Notes: generated by a model from the sequence alone, not told the origin. Counted from the stretch's first letter, positions 1 to 8,175 are shown. The stretch is DNA of 15,180 nucleotides from Saccoglossus kowalevskii (GCF_000003605.2 NW_003152882.1:1-15180), one strand, 5' to 3'. Program-made: numbers and translations.

Positions 1-36
1 TCATGTAGATGTAATTGGTGAATTTAATGAGCATAC

Positions 37-237
37 CTGGAATGCAGACCGGATACGCCGGTTTCCAAAATGCGCCACCGTTGTCTTCCACACATATCAA
101 AGTATCAGATGCAGCTTCAAATCCATCACAGCATTCATAGCTGACTTCAGTACCAGGTATGGCAGGAAATGATATGTTTGTTGTATTTATCAGTTTACCA
201 TTGGGAGGATGTCCTGGATTGCTACATTGACTTGGCT
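37..237 (-). CDS. Sushi/CCP domain 3 exon, unit 1
   Basis: A 67-codon phase 1-1 sushi exon with the same protein as units 2 and 3. The donor CAG/GTATGC is intact. Left of it, within the first 36 bases, this copy already shows two small indels against units 2 and 3 (tcatgtagatgtaattgg versus tctatgtagatgtaaattgg), so the flank may differ outside the window. It may be followed by a further CTLD exon or by the true 3' end of the gene, neither of which is visible. Confidence 0.84.
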
Positions 238-724
238 CTAAATGTTAATACCAGGACACAGAATAAAGATTTATACACTGATTGAAGTATGGATACATTA
301 AATAACCAGGATATCAAATTCGTGACCAACAATATAAGATTTATTACACTCATATTAATAAATCTGATATTGTAGGAACATTCATCAGATATATATGTAA
401 ATTGTCGAAACAATATCCTCAATGGAGACTAAGGTTGCATTATGTCTATAGTGTGAAGACTCAAACAAAATACAGCTTGGTGAAGAATCGTTTTAACGAA
501 ATATTAATCACAATAATAGAATTTGAAGTAAATATTGCTGACCATAGACATATAATACACAGAACAACATGGCATGACACTTGATGTTACTAATATGATA
601 CAATAGCCTTGTTTATCAACAACTCAAAATAGCTAAAACACGTTTGTCAAAAGGGTAACCTGCATGACAATAGGAGTATAATGTAATATGTTATTACAAG
701 ATTAAGGAATCAATATTTGTTTAC
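238..724 (-). other. Intron between mucin and CCP-3 exons, unit 1
   Basis: 487 nt, GT-AG, phase 1, AT-rich. I see no domain or repeat in it. Short open frames on both strands are small and do not encode recognisable protein. The equivalents are 5527-6019 and 10787-11269. Confidence 0.8.
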
Positions 725-1636
725 CTGCTGTTGTTTGAAATGATGTTGCAGCATCTGTAGTAGATTTATGGGGAGTTACAGATGTTGAAGTATGAGGACT
801 AGTAATATCAGTTGTTGTTCCCATTGATGTTATTTCAGTACTAGGTGGCAATGTTGATGACATCAAGTCAGTTGTCAGTTCTAATGATGTGAAATCAGTG
901 GTTGGTTCCAATGATGTGAAATCAGTGGTTGGTTCCAATGTGAAATCAGTGATCAGTTCCAATGATGTGAAGTCAGTGGTTGGTTCTAATGATGTGAAAT
1001 CAGTGGTTGCTTCCAATGAGGTGAAATCAGTGGTTGCTTCCAGTGATGTGAATTCAGTGGTTGGTTCTAATGATGTGAAATCATTGGTTGGTTCCAATGA
1101 TGTGAAATCAGTGGTTGGTTCCAGTGATGTGAATTCAGTGGTTGGTTCCAATGATGTGAAATCTGTGGTTGGTTCCAATGATGTAAAATCAGTGGTTGGT
1201 TCCAGTGAAGTGAATTCAGTGGTTGGTTCTAATGATGTGAAATCAGTGGTTGGTTCCAGTGATGTGAATTCAGTGGTTGGTTCCAATGATGTGAAATCAG
1301 TGGTTGGTTCCAATGATGTGAAATCAGTGGTTGGTTCCAGTGATGTGAAATCAGTGGTTGGTTCCAATGTGAAATCAGTGGTCAGTTCCAATGATGTGAA
1401 GTCAGTGGTTGGTTCCAATGATGTGAAATCAGTGGTTGGTTCCAATGATGTGAAATCAGTGGTTGGTTCCAGTGATGTGAATTCAGTGGTTGGTTCCAAT
1501 GATGTGAAATCAGTGGTTGGTTCTAATGATGTGAACTCAGTGGTCGGTTCTAATGATGTCAAATCAGTGGTTGGTTCCAATGATATAATGTCAGTAACAT
1601 ATTCAGCTGTAGAAGTCATTGGTTCAAGTGTAGTTT
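725..1636 (-). CDS. Mucin-like Thr/Ser/Pro repeat exon, unit 1
   Basis: A 912-nt phase 1-1 exon with an 18-residue lead, 27 repeats of the SLEPTTDFT type and a 45-residue Ser/Thr tail. The acceptor follows a run of nine T ending CAAG; the donor is GCAG/GTAAAC. It sits downstream of the broken CCP-2 exon, so it is only translated if that exon is skipped, repaired or misread. Even so its frame is perfectly open, which would be expected of a very recent lesion or of an artefact in CCP-2. Private variants include SLELITDF and SLEPTNDF. Confidence 0.85.
861..1583 (-). repeat. 27-nt coding minisatellite, 27 units (unit 1)
   Basis: A tandem array of a 27-mer encoding SLEPTTDFT, with two 24-nt units lacking one codon. 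Two main variants alternate irregularly: ACTGATTTC (TTDF) and ACTGAATTC (TTEF). The latter usually sits next to a CTG leucine codon instead of TTG, so variants travel as linked blocks. There are no spacers between units and the array is coding, so it is not CRISPR-like. Confidence 0.95.
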
Positions 1637-1757
1637 CTTGAAAAAAAAAGTAATACATTAATCAAACACTGATGATGATGCATCATTAATTGTTGGTTGT
1701 AAAACAATTAAGATTGTTTTCCACGTATCCTAAATTTTCTCGTGTAAAAGTATTCAC

Positions 1758-1940
1758 CTGTACAATTAGGCATTGTTGTCCATGTCATATTTATACATAG
1801 TGCCAGTGGATCTCCAATCATCTCATATCGTGCTGGATTACATTTCAGCTCAATAACAGTGCCATTCTCACAGGAAAAGTCACAGAGTAATCAGCACTCC
1901 AACATGCGTTGGAAAATCAGGGGTGGGGTGGGGCAATAGT
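1758..1940 (-). pseudogene. Broken sushi/CCP domain 2 exon, unit 1 (frameshift, premature stop)
   Basis: This is the counterpart of 7053-7232 and 12256-12435, with intact acceptor (TTTTCTTAG) and donor (ACAG/GTGAAT). Three indels are present relative to both other units: a 5-nt gain in the CCCCACCCC tract near 1925, a 1-nt loss near 1895 and a 1-nt loss near 1870. They sum to +3, so the frame is restored at the end of the exon, but between them translation runs YCPTPPLIFQRMLEC and meets TGA at 1891-1893. The domain is lost if the exon is included. Skipping it would keep frame because it is phase 1-1. It could be genuine decay or local sequencing error, since all three indels are small and one is in a C-rich run. 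Confidence 0.8.
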
Positions 1941-2690
1941 CTAAGAAAATAAATCAAATACAAGAATCTGTTACACACGGAATGTCTTACAGAGATATGT
2001 TGATTAAGCTACACATACTCATAACCATTAATCAGTATATGGATCATATGTTTATGAAGCCAATTGTTGACATACTCATGTTCCTGCTTGATGTGTAGAA
2101 TTTTGATGCAATATATAATACACACTTATCAACAAAATAACACAAAAATGGGCATACACATGTACATATGAGCCATCGCCGAGTTACAAGATGAGCAATT
2201 TAAAATTACCAGACTTAAGGATCCGCAATTCAAACACTCCTTTTTTAATGAGAAACTACCCTTACTTGTTAATTCAACAAAATACGACCGACCAACCACG
2301 CATGTCCAGTACAAAACACCATATTTTATACAAAATTAAACACATCAACAAGTAAACACTCATTCAAGTGTTCATACTATGATTAAAAAATAAGCAACTA
2401 TTGGAAGCCAGGCTCATGGAGAAAGGTCACACAGGAGGTGAAATAGCCAAAAATAAAATGGAATTTAAACACTCTGCATTTATGGCCATCAACACTACTG
2501 GTTGTAGTAAACACAGCATTTTTTCTGACTTGAATAAAAAAGACATAAGCGGATGAATTGGATCCACTCACATCAATAGATGGTTTTATTTAATTTGGCT
2601 ATCAGCGATGAAGGAGACAATATATTTCAATTGTACACATATAACATTGGTGTGAGTTGTGATTCTATTAAACTTTAACAATATACTTGC
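1941..2690 (-). other. GC-AG intron between CCP-1 and CCP-2, unit 1
   Basis: 750 nt. It holds the candidate AATAAA at 2585-2590 and no further sushi or lectin exon that I can find. A plus-strand frame of 46 codons from about 2417 is conserved only because the whole unit is. Confidence 0.75.
2585..2590 (-). promoter_or_regulatory. Possible intronic poly(A) signal, unit 1
   Basis: AATAAA on the minus strand, 78 nt beyond the stop reached if the CCP-1 GC donor is not used, with a GT-containing stretch (TTGATGTGAGTGG) just after. In AT-rich DNA this hexamer is common by chance, so the function is only suggested by position. Confidence 0.3.
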
Positions 2691-2695
2691 CTTTT
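2683..2695 (-). promoter_or_regulatory. GC splice donor after CCP-1, unit 1
   Basis: The minus strand reads AAAAG then GCAAGTATA, with the intron GC at 2689-2690. Apart from the C it is a perfect donor consensus, as expected for GC-AG introns. A GT six bases further in would give phase 2 and break the join to the phase-1 CCP-2 exon. Confidence 0.7.
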
Positions 2696-2900
2696 GGTAC
2701 ACACTCTGGAATACTGTCACTCCATTTATATCCTGGTTCACATTCATCAATATTGCAAAAAATTGTAGAAGCTCCCATTAATTCATAACCATCATCACAT
2801 GTAAAACTCAATATTTGTTGATATGCAGCTGGATATTCAATATCTGGTGATATTTTTCCATTAGCCAAGTTACCAGGATCAGCACATGTAATTCGGCCAC
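2691..2900 (-). CDS. Sushi/CCP domain 1 exon, unit 1
   Basis: A 70-codon sushi exon, same protein as units 2 and 3. It follows the CTLD exon after a 199-nt intron; the split codon (G plus GT) gives Gly, producing LCERG then GRITCADPG. It ends at a GC donor. Unspliced reading reaches a stop at 2668-2670 with an AATAAA on the minus strand at 2585-2590. Confidence 0.87.
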
Positions 2901-3099
2901 CTGAAAATAACAGAATATAAGCACATAACCATAAGCCAACTATTATTTGATAACTTTGATATAGCCTTTCAAAATAAACATGTGATAACTCTGAATACAT
3001 TTCAAGATACAATGTATGTATATTGATGATATGAGGTTAAAAATTGAAAATTATATGCCTAACTATGTTGAAATATAGAGAATATTAATATTGATTTAC

Positions 3100-3495
3100 C
3101 TCTTTCACATAAAATATAACGAGTAGAATCACATTCTACATCTCGCATACGGAAATGTTCCTTCTTATTCTCCCCACCTCTGACTAAAGCACCACAATGG
3201 TACTGACCAGATGGATAGCCATCTTCCCATATATCAAATGTTAATAATTCTCCTGAAATCCACGTCCAATTTCCAACATTGTACTGTATCATAGCGAGCC
3301 AGAATCGCCACCTTGATTGTGGTAACAATGTAAGGTTACCCTGGAGGTAACTGTGTTCTTCTGCAGTTTCAATTTCTGCTAGGTAATAACTAACGTCCAC
3401 CGATTTGCAGTATGCGTCAGCTTCATACCAAGAGCCTCTTCCAGTTCCCAGGAGATAACACGAGCCTCCAACACTTAATTCATCATCATTACAAA
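3100..3495 (-). CDS. C-type lectin domain exon, unit 1
   Basis: A 132-residue long-form CTLD exon, phase 1-1, with the same protein as units 2 and 3: six cysteines, FWLAM core, YPS in place of EPN and MRD in place of WND. It lies 1830 nt downstream of the CCP-3 exon of unit 2. The domain resembles those of animal adhesion and immune lectins in general; no particular named family member is recognisable, because the CTLD-CCP-CCP-mucin-CCP order does not match selectins (which have EGF after the CTLD) or lecticans. Confidence 0.9.
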
Positions 3496-5325
3496 CTACA
3501 AATAACAAGCCATGCATGTCAAATTTAGAATATATAGTTTTGTTTATAGTAATATAGCTGGAATATAAACATGTCAGGAATATTATTATGATTGTTTAAC
3601 ATTAAAATGATTGACATTTGTATCTGATCGTCAAACAAGTATTGAGAGATATTGCTCTGAAACAGCATATATTAAAACAAAATGGCCACCGGTTGGCCAT
3701 TTTGAATCAGATTGTCAAATCAAAACATCTGTATAACATGTACCGTAGTCATGATGTATATATACAAGCAGCCTGTTGGTTGAGATAGCTCTGCTGTTAG
3801 CAATGCACATTTCAATTAAGAACTGAAGATATCATTAGAAAATAAACAATATGTATAGCATCAAAGCAATCAGACTGTTTTCAACAAAAAGTCGAAAATA
3901 TCACTTTTCACCAAAAATATTCATAAAAATTAGAAAATTAGAAAATTGAAGATATCGATCATCATGAAATGAACAAATCTGAGAGAGGTTCACATGTAGT
4001 TTTTTTATACATGTATGTAATATCAAAGCAATCAGACTTGAGGTTTTTAACAAGTTGAAAATATCACTTGTTACCAAAAATGACAAAAATATTCATCAAA
4101 ATTAGAGAATTTGAGATTTTGACATGAAATGAACAAATCTGCGAAAGAACCATCCAAAGTACTTGCATATCATTATCAGATTTGAAAATATTCTGACTTA
4201 CGGTTTCGGAGAAGAAGTTGAAATTGTAAAGTTGACGACAACGGACACCGGCGCCGGACAATCAGTAATATGAACAGCCCCGCTGTGTCGACAGCGGAGC
4301 TGAAAATATGAATATATATGTCGAGTATATTTGAAAACAATCAGTCAAAGCATGTAAGAGATATGGCTCAACAACTGCATTCATTCAAACAAAATGGCCA
4401 CCAGTCAGCCATTTTGAATCCGTAATGCTTGATTTTTGATGATGTAGGTGTCGGGTTTAAATGTAATTGGTCCAGGTATGAATAAGATATAGGTTCGGAC
4501 GAACACACACAGACGCACACACAGAGTTTATTCCATGAGCCTCGATTTCAAACAGTGTCTGAACGGGGACTCATAATCATGACGCTAATTTTTTTTTCAT
4601 GTGGCCAGTATCACAATTTTCGTGCTGATACAGTTACACAAAAGAAAATGCTAAAGAAATTAACGTAGAGTAACGTAGATAACATGCTGATTCTAAAAAT
4701 GTCACACGGTTTTACCCGTGCATGGTTTATCTCTAATTATTATTCATCTGGCATGAAACAATCAAATTTCCTATTCTGCATTCGTTCTGTAACATACATG
4801 TATATCCACTTATTCCTCATATGCTGTCACAGTGCAACATCATTTCTTTACACTTATGACAACCAGCTTGCAATCTGCTGTGACAACGTTGCACTTCAGT
4901 TGGCAAAAGTCACGTGCACAAAACATAAATGAGTGTGAGTGCATGGATGGGATAAACACTACTTTTGAACACTTTTCTTTGTTCACATCGAACACAAAAG
5001 CTCTACTGGTCAACAGAAATAGAATCTCGGCACTGCATGGCCGCAAAGCATTTGCACAGTACAAAATTTGCCTCATTGTAATTTATCAGAGAATACCTCA
5101 AATTTTCCACTCTAACATTTGCTATGCATTGTTGAATAAGATCCCCTTACTGTCTTCATGTAGTATTCTATTGTGATAGTATCATGGTAACATATTATCA
5201 ATCTTCATTCCCCGTAGCTTTTACTCAATCAACTCAAATGTCAGGTATGTCTACATTATATAAGAAGTTTACTTATATATCCCTCAATCTATGTAGATGT
5301 AAATTGGTGAATTTAATGAGCATAC
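3496..5325. other. Inter-unit spacer, units 2 to 1
   Basis: 1830 nt between CCP-3 of unit 2 and the CTLD of unit 1. The part nearer the CTLD holds the repeat-element-like block 3632-4427. The part from about 4440 to 5325 has no recognised gene: open frames on both strands (4832-5176 plus, 4840-5076 minus) match no family I know and lack visible splice support. No signal peptide, promoter motif or clear terminal exon is seen, so it may be an intron or an intergenic region. Confidence 0.6.
3632..4427. mobile_element. Non-autonomous element-like block, unit 1
   Basis: The block is bounded by two diverged direct copies of an ~83-nt module (3632-3714 and 4345-4427). Each contains a hairpin: a perfect 11-bp stem at 3678-3704 (CAAAATGGCCA with 5-nt loop) and a 9-bp stem at 4390-4416. 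Between them lie two imperfect tandem copies of an ~160-nt module starting ATCAAAGCAATCAGACT at 3860 and 4022, then a tail with GGTTTCGGAGAAGAAG, CGACAACGGACACCGGCGCCGG and a perfect 7-bp stem at 4280-4297. I see no coding capacity, terminal inverted repeats or target-site duplication. The tail resembles short repeats of mollusc genomes from memory only. It was present before the array expanded, since all units carry it. Confidence 0.4.
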
Positions 5326-5526
5326 CTGGAATGCAGACCGGATACGCCGGTTTCCAAAATGCGCCACCGTTGTCTTCCACACATATCAAAGTATCAGATG
5401 CAGCTTCAAATCCATCACAGCATTCATAGCTGACTTCAGTACCAGGTATGGCAGGAAATGATATGTTTGTTGTATTTATCAGTTTACCATTGGGAGGATG
5501 TCCTGGATTGCTACATTGACTTGGCT
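5326..5526 (-). CDS. Sushi/CCP domain 3 exon, unit 2
   Basis: A 67-codon phase 1-1 sushi exon, identical to that of unit 3 and inside a 712-bp tract (4883-5594) with no visible difference from 10143-10854. It has the same doubled cysteine (YECCDGF) and two sequons. Reading through the donor would add about 18 residues (GMLIKFTNLH...) and then reach a stop, so a 3'-terminal use of this exon is possible, but the strong CAG/GTATGC donor argues for splicing. Confidence 0.85.
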
Positions 5527-6019
5527 CTAAATGTTAATACCAGGACACAGAATAAAGATTTATACACTGATTGAAGTATGGATACATTAAATAACCAGGA
5601 TATCAAATTCGTGACCAACAATATAAGATTTATTACACTCATATTAATAAATCTGATATTGTAGGAACATTCATCAGATACATGTATATATGTAAATTGT
5701 CGAAACAATATCCTCAATGGAGACTAAGGTTGCATTATGTCTATAGTGTGAAGACTCAAACAAAATACAGCTTGGTGAAGAATCGTTTTAACGAAATATT
5801 AATCACAATAATAGAATTTGAAGTAAATATTGCTGACCATAGACATATAATACACAGAACAACATGGCATGACACTTGATGTTACTAATATGATACAATA
5901 GCCTTGTTTATCAACAACTCAAAATAGCTAAAACACATTTGTCAAAAGGGTAACCTGCATGACAATAGGAGTATAATGTAATATGTTATTACAAGATTAA
6001 GGAATCAATATTTGTTTAC
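5527..6019 (-). other. Intron between mucin and CCP-3 exons, unit 2
   Basis: 493 nt; carries a 6-nt gain (acatgt) near 5682 relative to the other units. Nothing else is seen. Confidence 0.8.
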
Positions 6020-6931
6020 CTGCTGTTGTTTGAAATGATGTTGCAGCATCTGTAGTAGATTTATGGGGAGTTACAGATGTTGAAGTATGAGGACTAGTAA
6101 TATCAGTTGTTGTTCCCATTGATGTTATTTCAGTACTAGGTGGCAATGTTGATGACATCAAGTCAGTTGTCAGTTCTAATGATGTGAAATCAGTGGTTGG
6201 TTCCAATGATGTGAAATCAGTGGTTGGTTCCAATGTGAAATCAGTGGTCAGTTCCAATGATGTGAAGTCAGTGGTTGGTTCTAATGATGTGAAATCAGTG
6301 GTTGCTTCCAATGATGTGAAATCAGTGGTTGCTTCCAGTGATGTGAATTCAGTGGTTGGTTCTAATGATGTGAAATCAGTGGTTGGTTCCAATGATGTGA
6401 AATCAGTGGTTGGTTCCAGTGATGTGAATTCAGTGGTTGGTTCCAATGATGTGAAATCTGTGGTTGGTTCCAATGATGTAAAATCAGTGGTTGGTTCCAG
6501 TGAAGTGAATTCAGTGGTTGGTTCTAATGATGTGAAATCAGTGGTTGGTTCCAGTGATGTGAATTCAGTGGTTGGTTCCAATGATGTGAAATCAGTGGTT
6601 GGTTCCAATGATGTGAAATCAGTGGTTGGTTCCAGTGATGTGAAATCAGTGGTTGGTTCCAATGTGAAATCAGTGGTCAGTTCCAATGATGTGAAGTCAG
6701 TGGTTGGTTCCAATGATGTGAAATCAGTGGTTGGTTCCAATGATGTGAAATCAGTGGTTGGTTCCAGTGATGTGAATTCAGTGGTTGGTTCCAATGATGT
6801 GAAATCAGTGGTTGGTTCTAATGATGTGAACTCAGTGGTCGGTTCTAATGATGTCAAATCAGTGGTTGGTTCCAATGATATAATGTCAGTAACATATTCA
6901 GCTGTAGAAGTCATTGGTTCAAGTGTAGTTT
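6020..6931 (-). CDS. Mucin-like Thr/Ser/Pro repeat exon, unit 2
   Basis: A 912-nt phase 1-1 exon (304 codons): an 18-residue lead, 27 repeats (25 of nine residues, two of eight lacking Ser), and a 45-residue Ser/Thr tail. It differs from unit 1 at only a few sites, each changing one residue (for example TTDF here versus ITDF and NDF there), yet differs clearly from unit 3 in repeat number and variant order. The two 8-residue units (TLEPTTDF) each follow an SLELTTDF unit, 429 nt apart, the mark of an internal higher-order duplication. The predicted role is a rigid O-glycosylated spacer. Confidence 0.87.
6156..6878 (-). repeat. 27-nt coding minisatellite, 27 units (unit 2)
   Basis: Same unit number and nearly the same variant order as the array in unit 1, including the two 24-nt units. 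Confidence 0.95.
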
Positions 6932-7052
6932 CTTGAAAAAAAAAGTAATACATTAATCAAACACTGATGATGATGCATCATTAATTGTTGGTTGTAAAAC
7001 AATTAAGATTGTTTTCCACGTATCCTAAATTTTCTCGTGTAAAAGTATTCAC

Positions 7053-7232
7053 CTGTACAATTAGGCATTGTTGTCCATGTCATATTTATACATAGTGCCA
7101 GTGGATCTCCAATCATCTCATATCGTGCTGGATTACATTTCAGCTCAATAACAGTGCCATTCTCCACAGGAAAAGTCACAGAGTAATCAGCAACTCCAAC
7201 ATGCGTTGGAAAATCAGGGGTGGGGCAATAGT
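7053..7232 (-). CDS. Sushi/CCP domain 2 exon, unit 2
   Basis: An intact 60-codon phase 1-1 sushi exon with cysteines 3, 33, 48 and 59, Trp53 and three N-glycosylation sequons. The acceptor is TTTTCTTAG and the donor ACAG/GTGAAT. It is the reference for the broken copy in unit 1: here the start reads TGCCCCACCCCTGAT with a single CCCC-ACCCC tract, and the two bases missing from unit 1 are present (ctccaca and gcaactcc on the plus strand). The exon is separated from the mucin exon by a 121-nt intron, the shortest of the unit. Confidence 0.86.
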
Positions 7233-7965
7233 CTAAGAAAATAAATCAAATACAAGAATCTGTTACACACGGAATGTCTTACAGAGATATGTTGATTAAG
7301 CTACACATACTCATAACCATTAATCAGTATATGGATCATATGTTTATGAAGCCAATTGTTGACATACTCATGTTCCTGCTTGATGTGTAGAATTTTGATG
7401 CAATATATAATACACACTTATCAACAAAATAACACAAAAATGGGCATACACATGTACATATGAGCCATCGCCGAGTTACAAGATGAGCAATTTAAAATTA
7501 CCAGACTTAAGGATCCGCAATTCAAACACTCCTTTTTTACTTGTTAATTCAACAAAATACGACCGACCAACCACGCATGTCCAGTACAAAACACCATATT
7601 TTATACAAAATTAAACACATCAACAAGTAAACACTCATTCAAGTGTTCATACTATGATTAAAAAATAAGCAACTATTGGAAGCCAGGCTCATGGAGAAAG
7701 GTCACACAGGAGGTGAAATAGCCAAAAATAAAATGGAATTTAAACACTCTGCATTTATGGCCATCAACACTACTGGTTGTAGTAAACACAGCATTTTTTC
7801 TGACTTGAATAAAAAAGACGTAAGTGGATGATTTGGATCCACTCACATCAATAGATGGTTTTATTTAATTTGGCTATCAGCGATGAAAGAGACAATATAT
7901 TTCAATTGTACACATATAACATTGGTGTGAGTTGTGATTCTATTAAACTTTAACAATATACTTGC
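7233..7965 (-). other. GC-AG intron between CCP-1 and CCP-2, unit 2
   Basis: 733 nt, with a 17-nt deletion near 7540 relative to units 1 and 3. Confidence 0.75.
7860..7865 (-). promoter_or_regulatory. Possible intronic poly(A) signal, unit 2
   Basis: AATAAA at the matching place in unit 2, with the same downstream TTGATGTGAGTGG. Confidence 0.3.
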
Positions 7966-7970
7966 CTTTT
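7958..7970 (-). promoter_or_regulatory. GC splice donor after CCP-1, unit 2
   Basis: Same AAAAG/GCAAGT sequence, intron GC at 7964-7965. It is kept although the intron behind it has diverged by a 17-nt deletion. Confidence 0.7.
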
Positions 7971-8175
7971 GGTACACACTCTGGAATACTGTCACTCCAT
8001 TTATATCCTGGTTCACATTCATCAATATTGCAAAAAATTGTAGAAGCTCCCATTAATTCATAACCATCATCACATGTAAAACTCAATATTTGTTGATATG
8101 CAGCTGGATATTCAATATCTGGTGATATTTTTCCATTAGCCAAGTTACCAGGATCAGCACATGTAATTCGGCCAC
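7966..8175 (-). CDS. Sushi/CCP domain 1 exon, unit 2
   Basis: A 70-codon sushi exon with the same protein as units 1 and 3, including the extra Cys54 and the terminal GC donor (AAAAG before GCAAGTATAT). The intron upstream of its acceptor has lost 8 nt compared with units 1 and 3. This destroys the long Met-initiated frame running into this exon in those units and argues that the apparent signal peptide there is not coding. Confidence 0.87.

Larger units (their letters stand above)
1..5286 (-). repeat. Tandem unit 1 of a ~5.26-kb multi-exon array
   Basis: This is the leftmost copy and the last in transcription order. It aligns along its whole length with 5287-10546 and with 10547 onward. The offset from unit 1 to unit 2 drifts from 5289 at the CCP-3 exon to 5260 at the right end because of small indels and minisatellite changes. 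Transcribed right to left it holds CTLD, CCP-1, CCP-2 (broken here), the mucin-like exon and CCP-3. The window opens about 37 bases left of its CCP-3 exon, so its left boundary is not fully seen. Confidence 0.93.

Noticed and set aside
861-1583. CRISPR-like regular repeat array
   Set aside because: The 27-nt units are contiguous with no unique spacers, encode a low-complexity protein stalk, and sit within an animal-type exon.
889-1641. Long plus-strand frame of VVGSNDVKS-type repeats (also 6184-6936 and 11434-12135)
   Set aside because: It is the antisense of the minisatellite: a 27-nt repeat without stops in one frame is open throughout on the other strand. It lacks splice sites or flanking domains, while the minus-strand frame has splice sites in phase with its neighbours.
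2417-2557. Plus-strand 46-codon frame conserved in all units (starts MEKGHTGGEIAK)
   Set aside because: It is small, with no recognisable domain, and is conserved only to the extent that the whole unit is. It lies in an intron on the opposite strand.
2901-3012. Apparent signal peptide fused to CCP-1 (LWLCAYILLFSG before GRITC; also 13388-13487)
   Set aside because: The frame crosses a good acceptor (TTTTCAG) whose phase fits the upstream CTLD exon, and unit 2 loses the frame through an 8-nt deletion. It is best explained as intron sequence, although an alternative first exon in units 1 and 3 is not strictly excluded.
3496-3517. Met start MHGLLFVV just before the CTLD
   Set aside because: It is too short for a signal peptide and lies across a clear TTTGTAG acceptor in phase 1.
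3901-4261. Two minus-strand frames sharing LSQICSFH
   Set aside because: They are shadows of the imperfect tandem ~160-nt module in the repeat block. They are disrupted in other units and resemble no protein.
5184-5429. Plus-strand frame overlapping the CCP-3 exon (also 10444-10689)
   Set aside because: It is antisense to a well-supported sushi exon and has no domain of its own.
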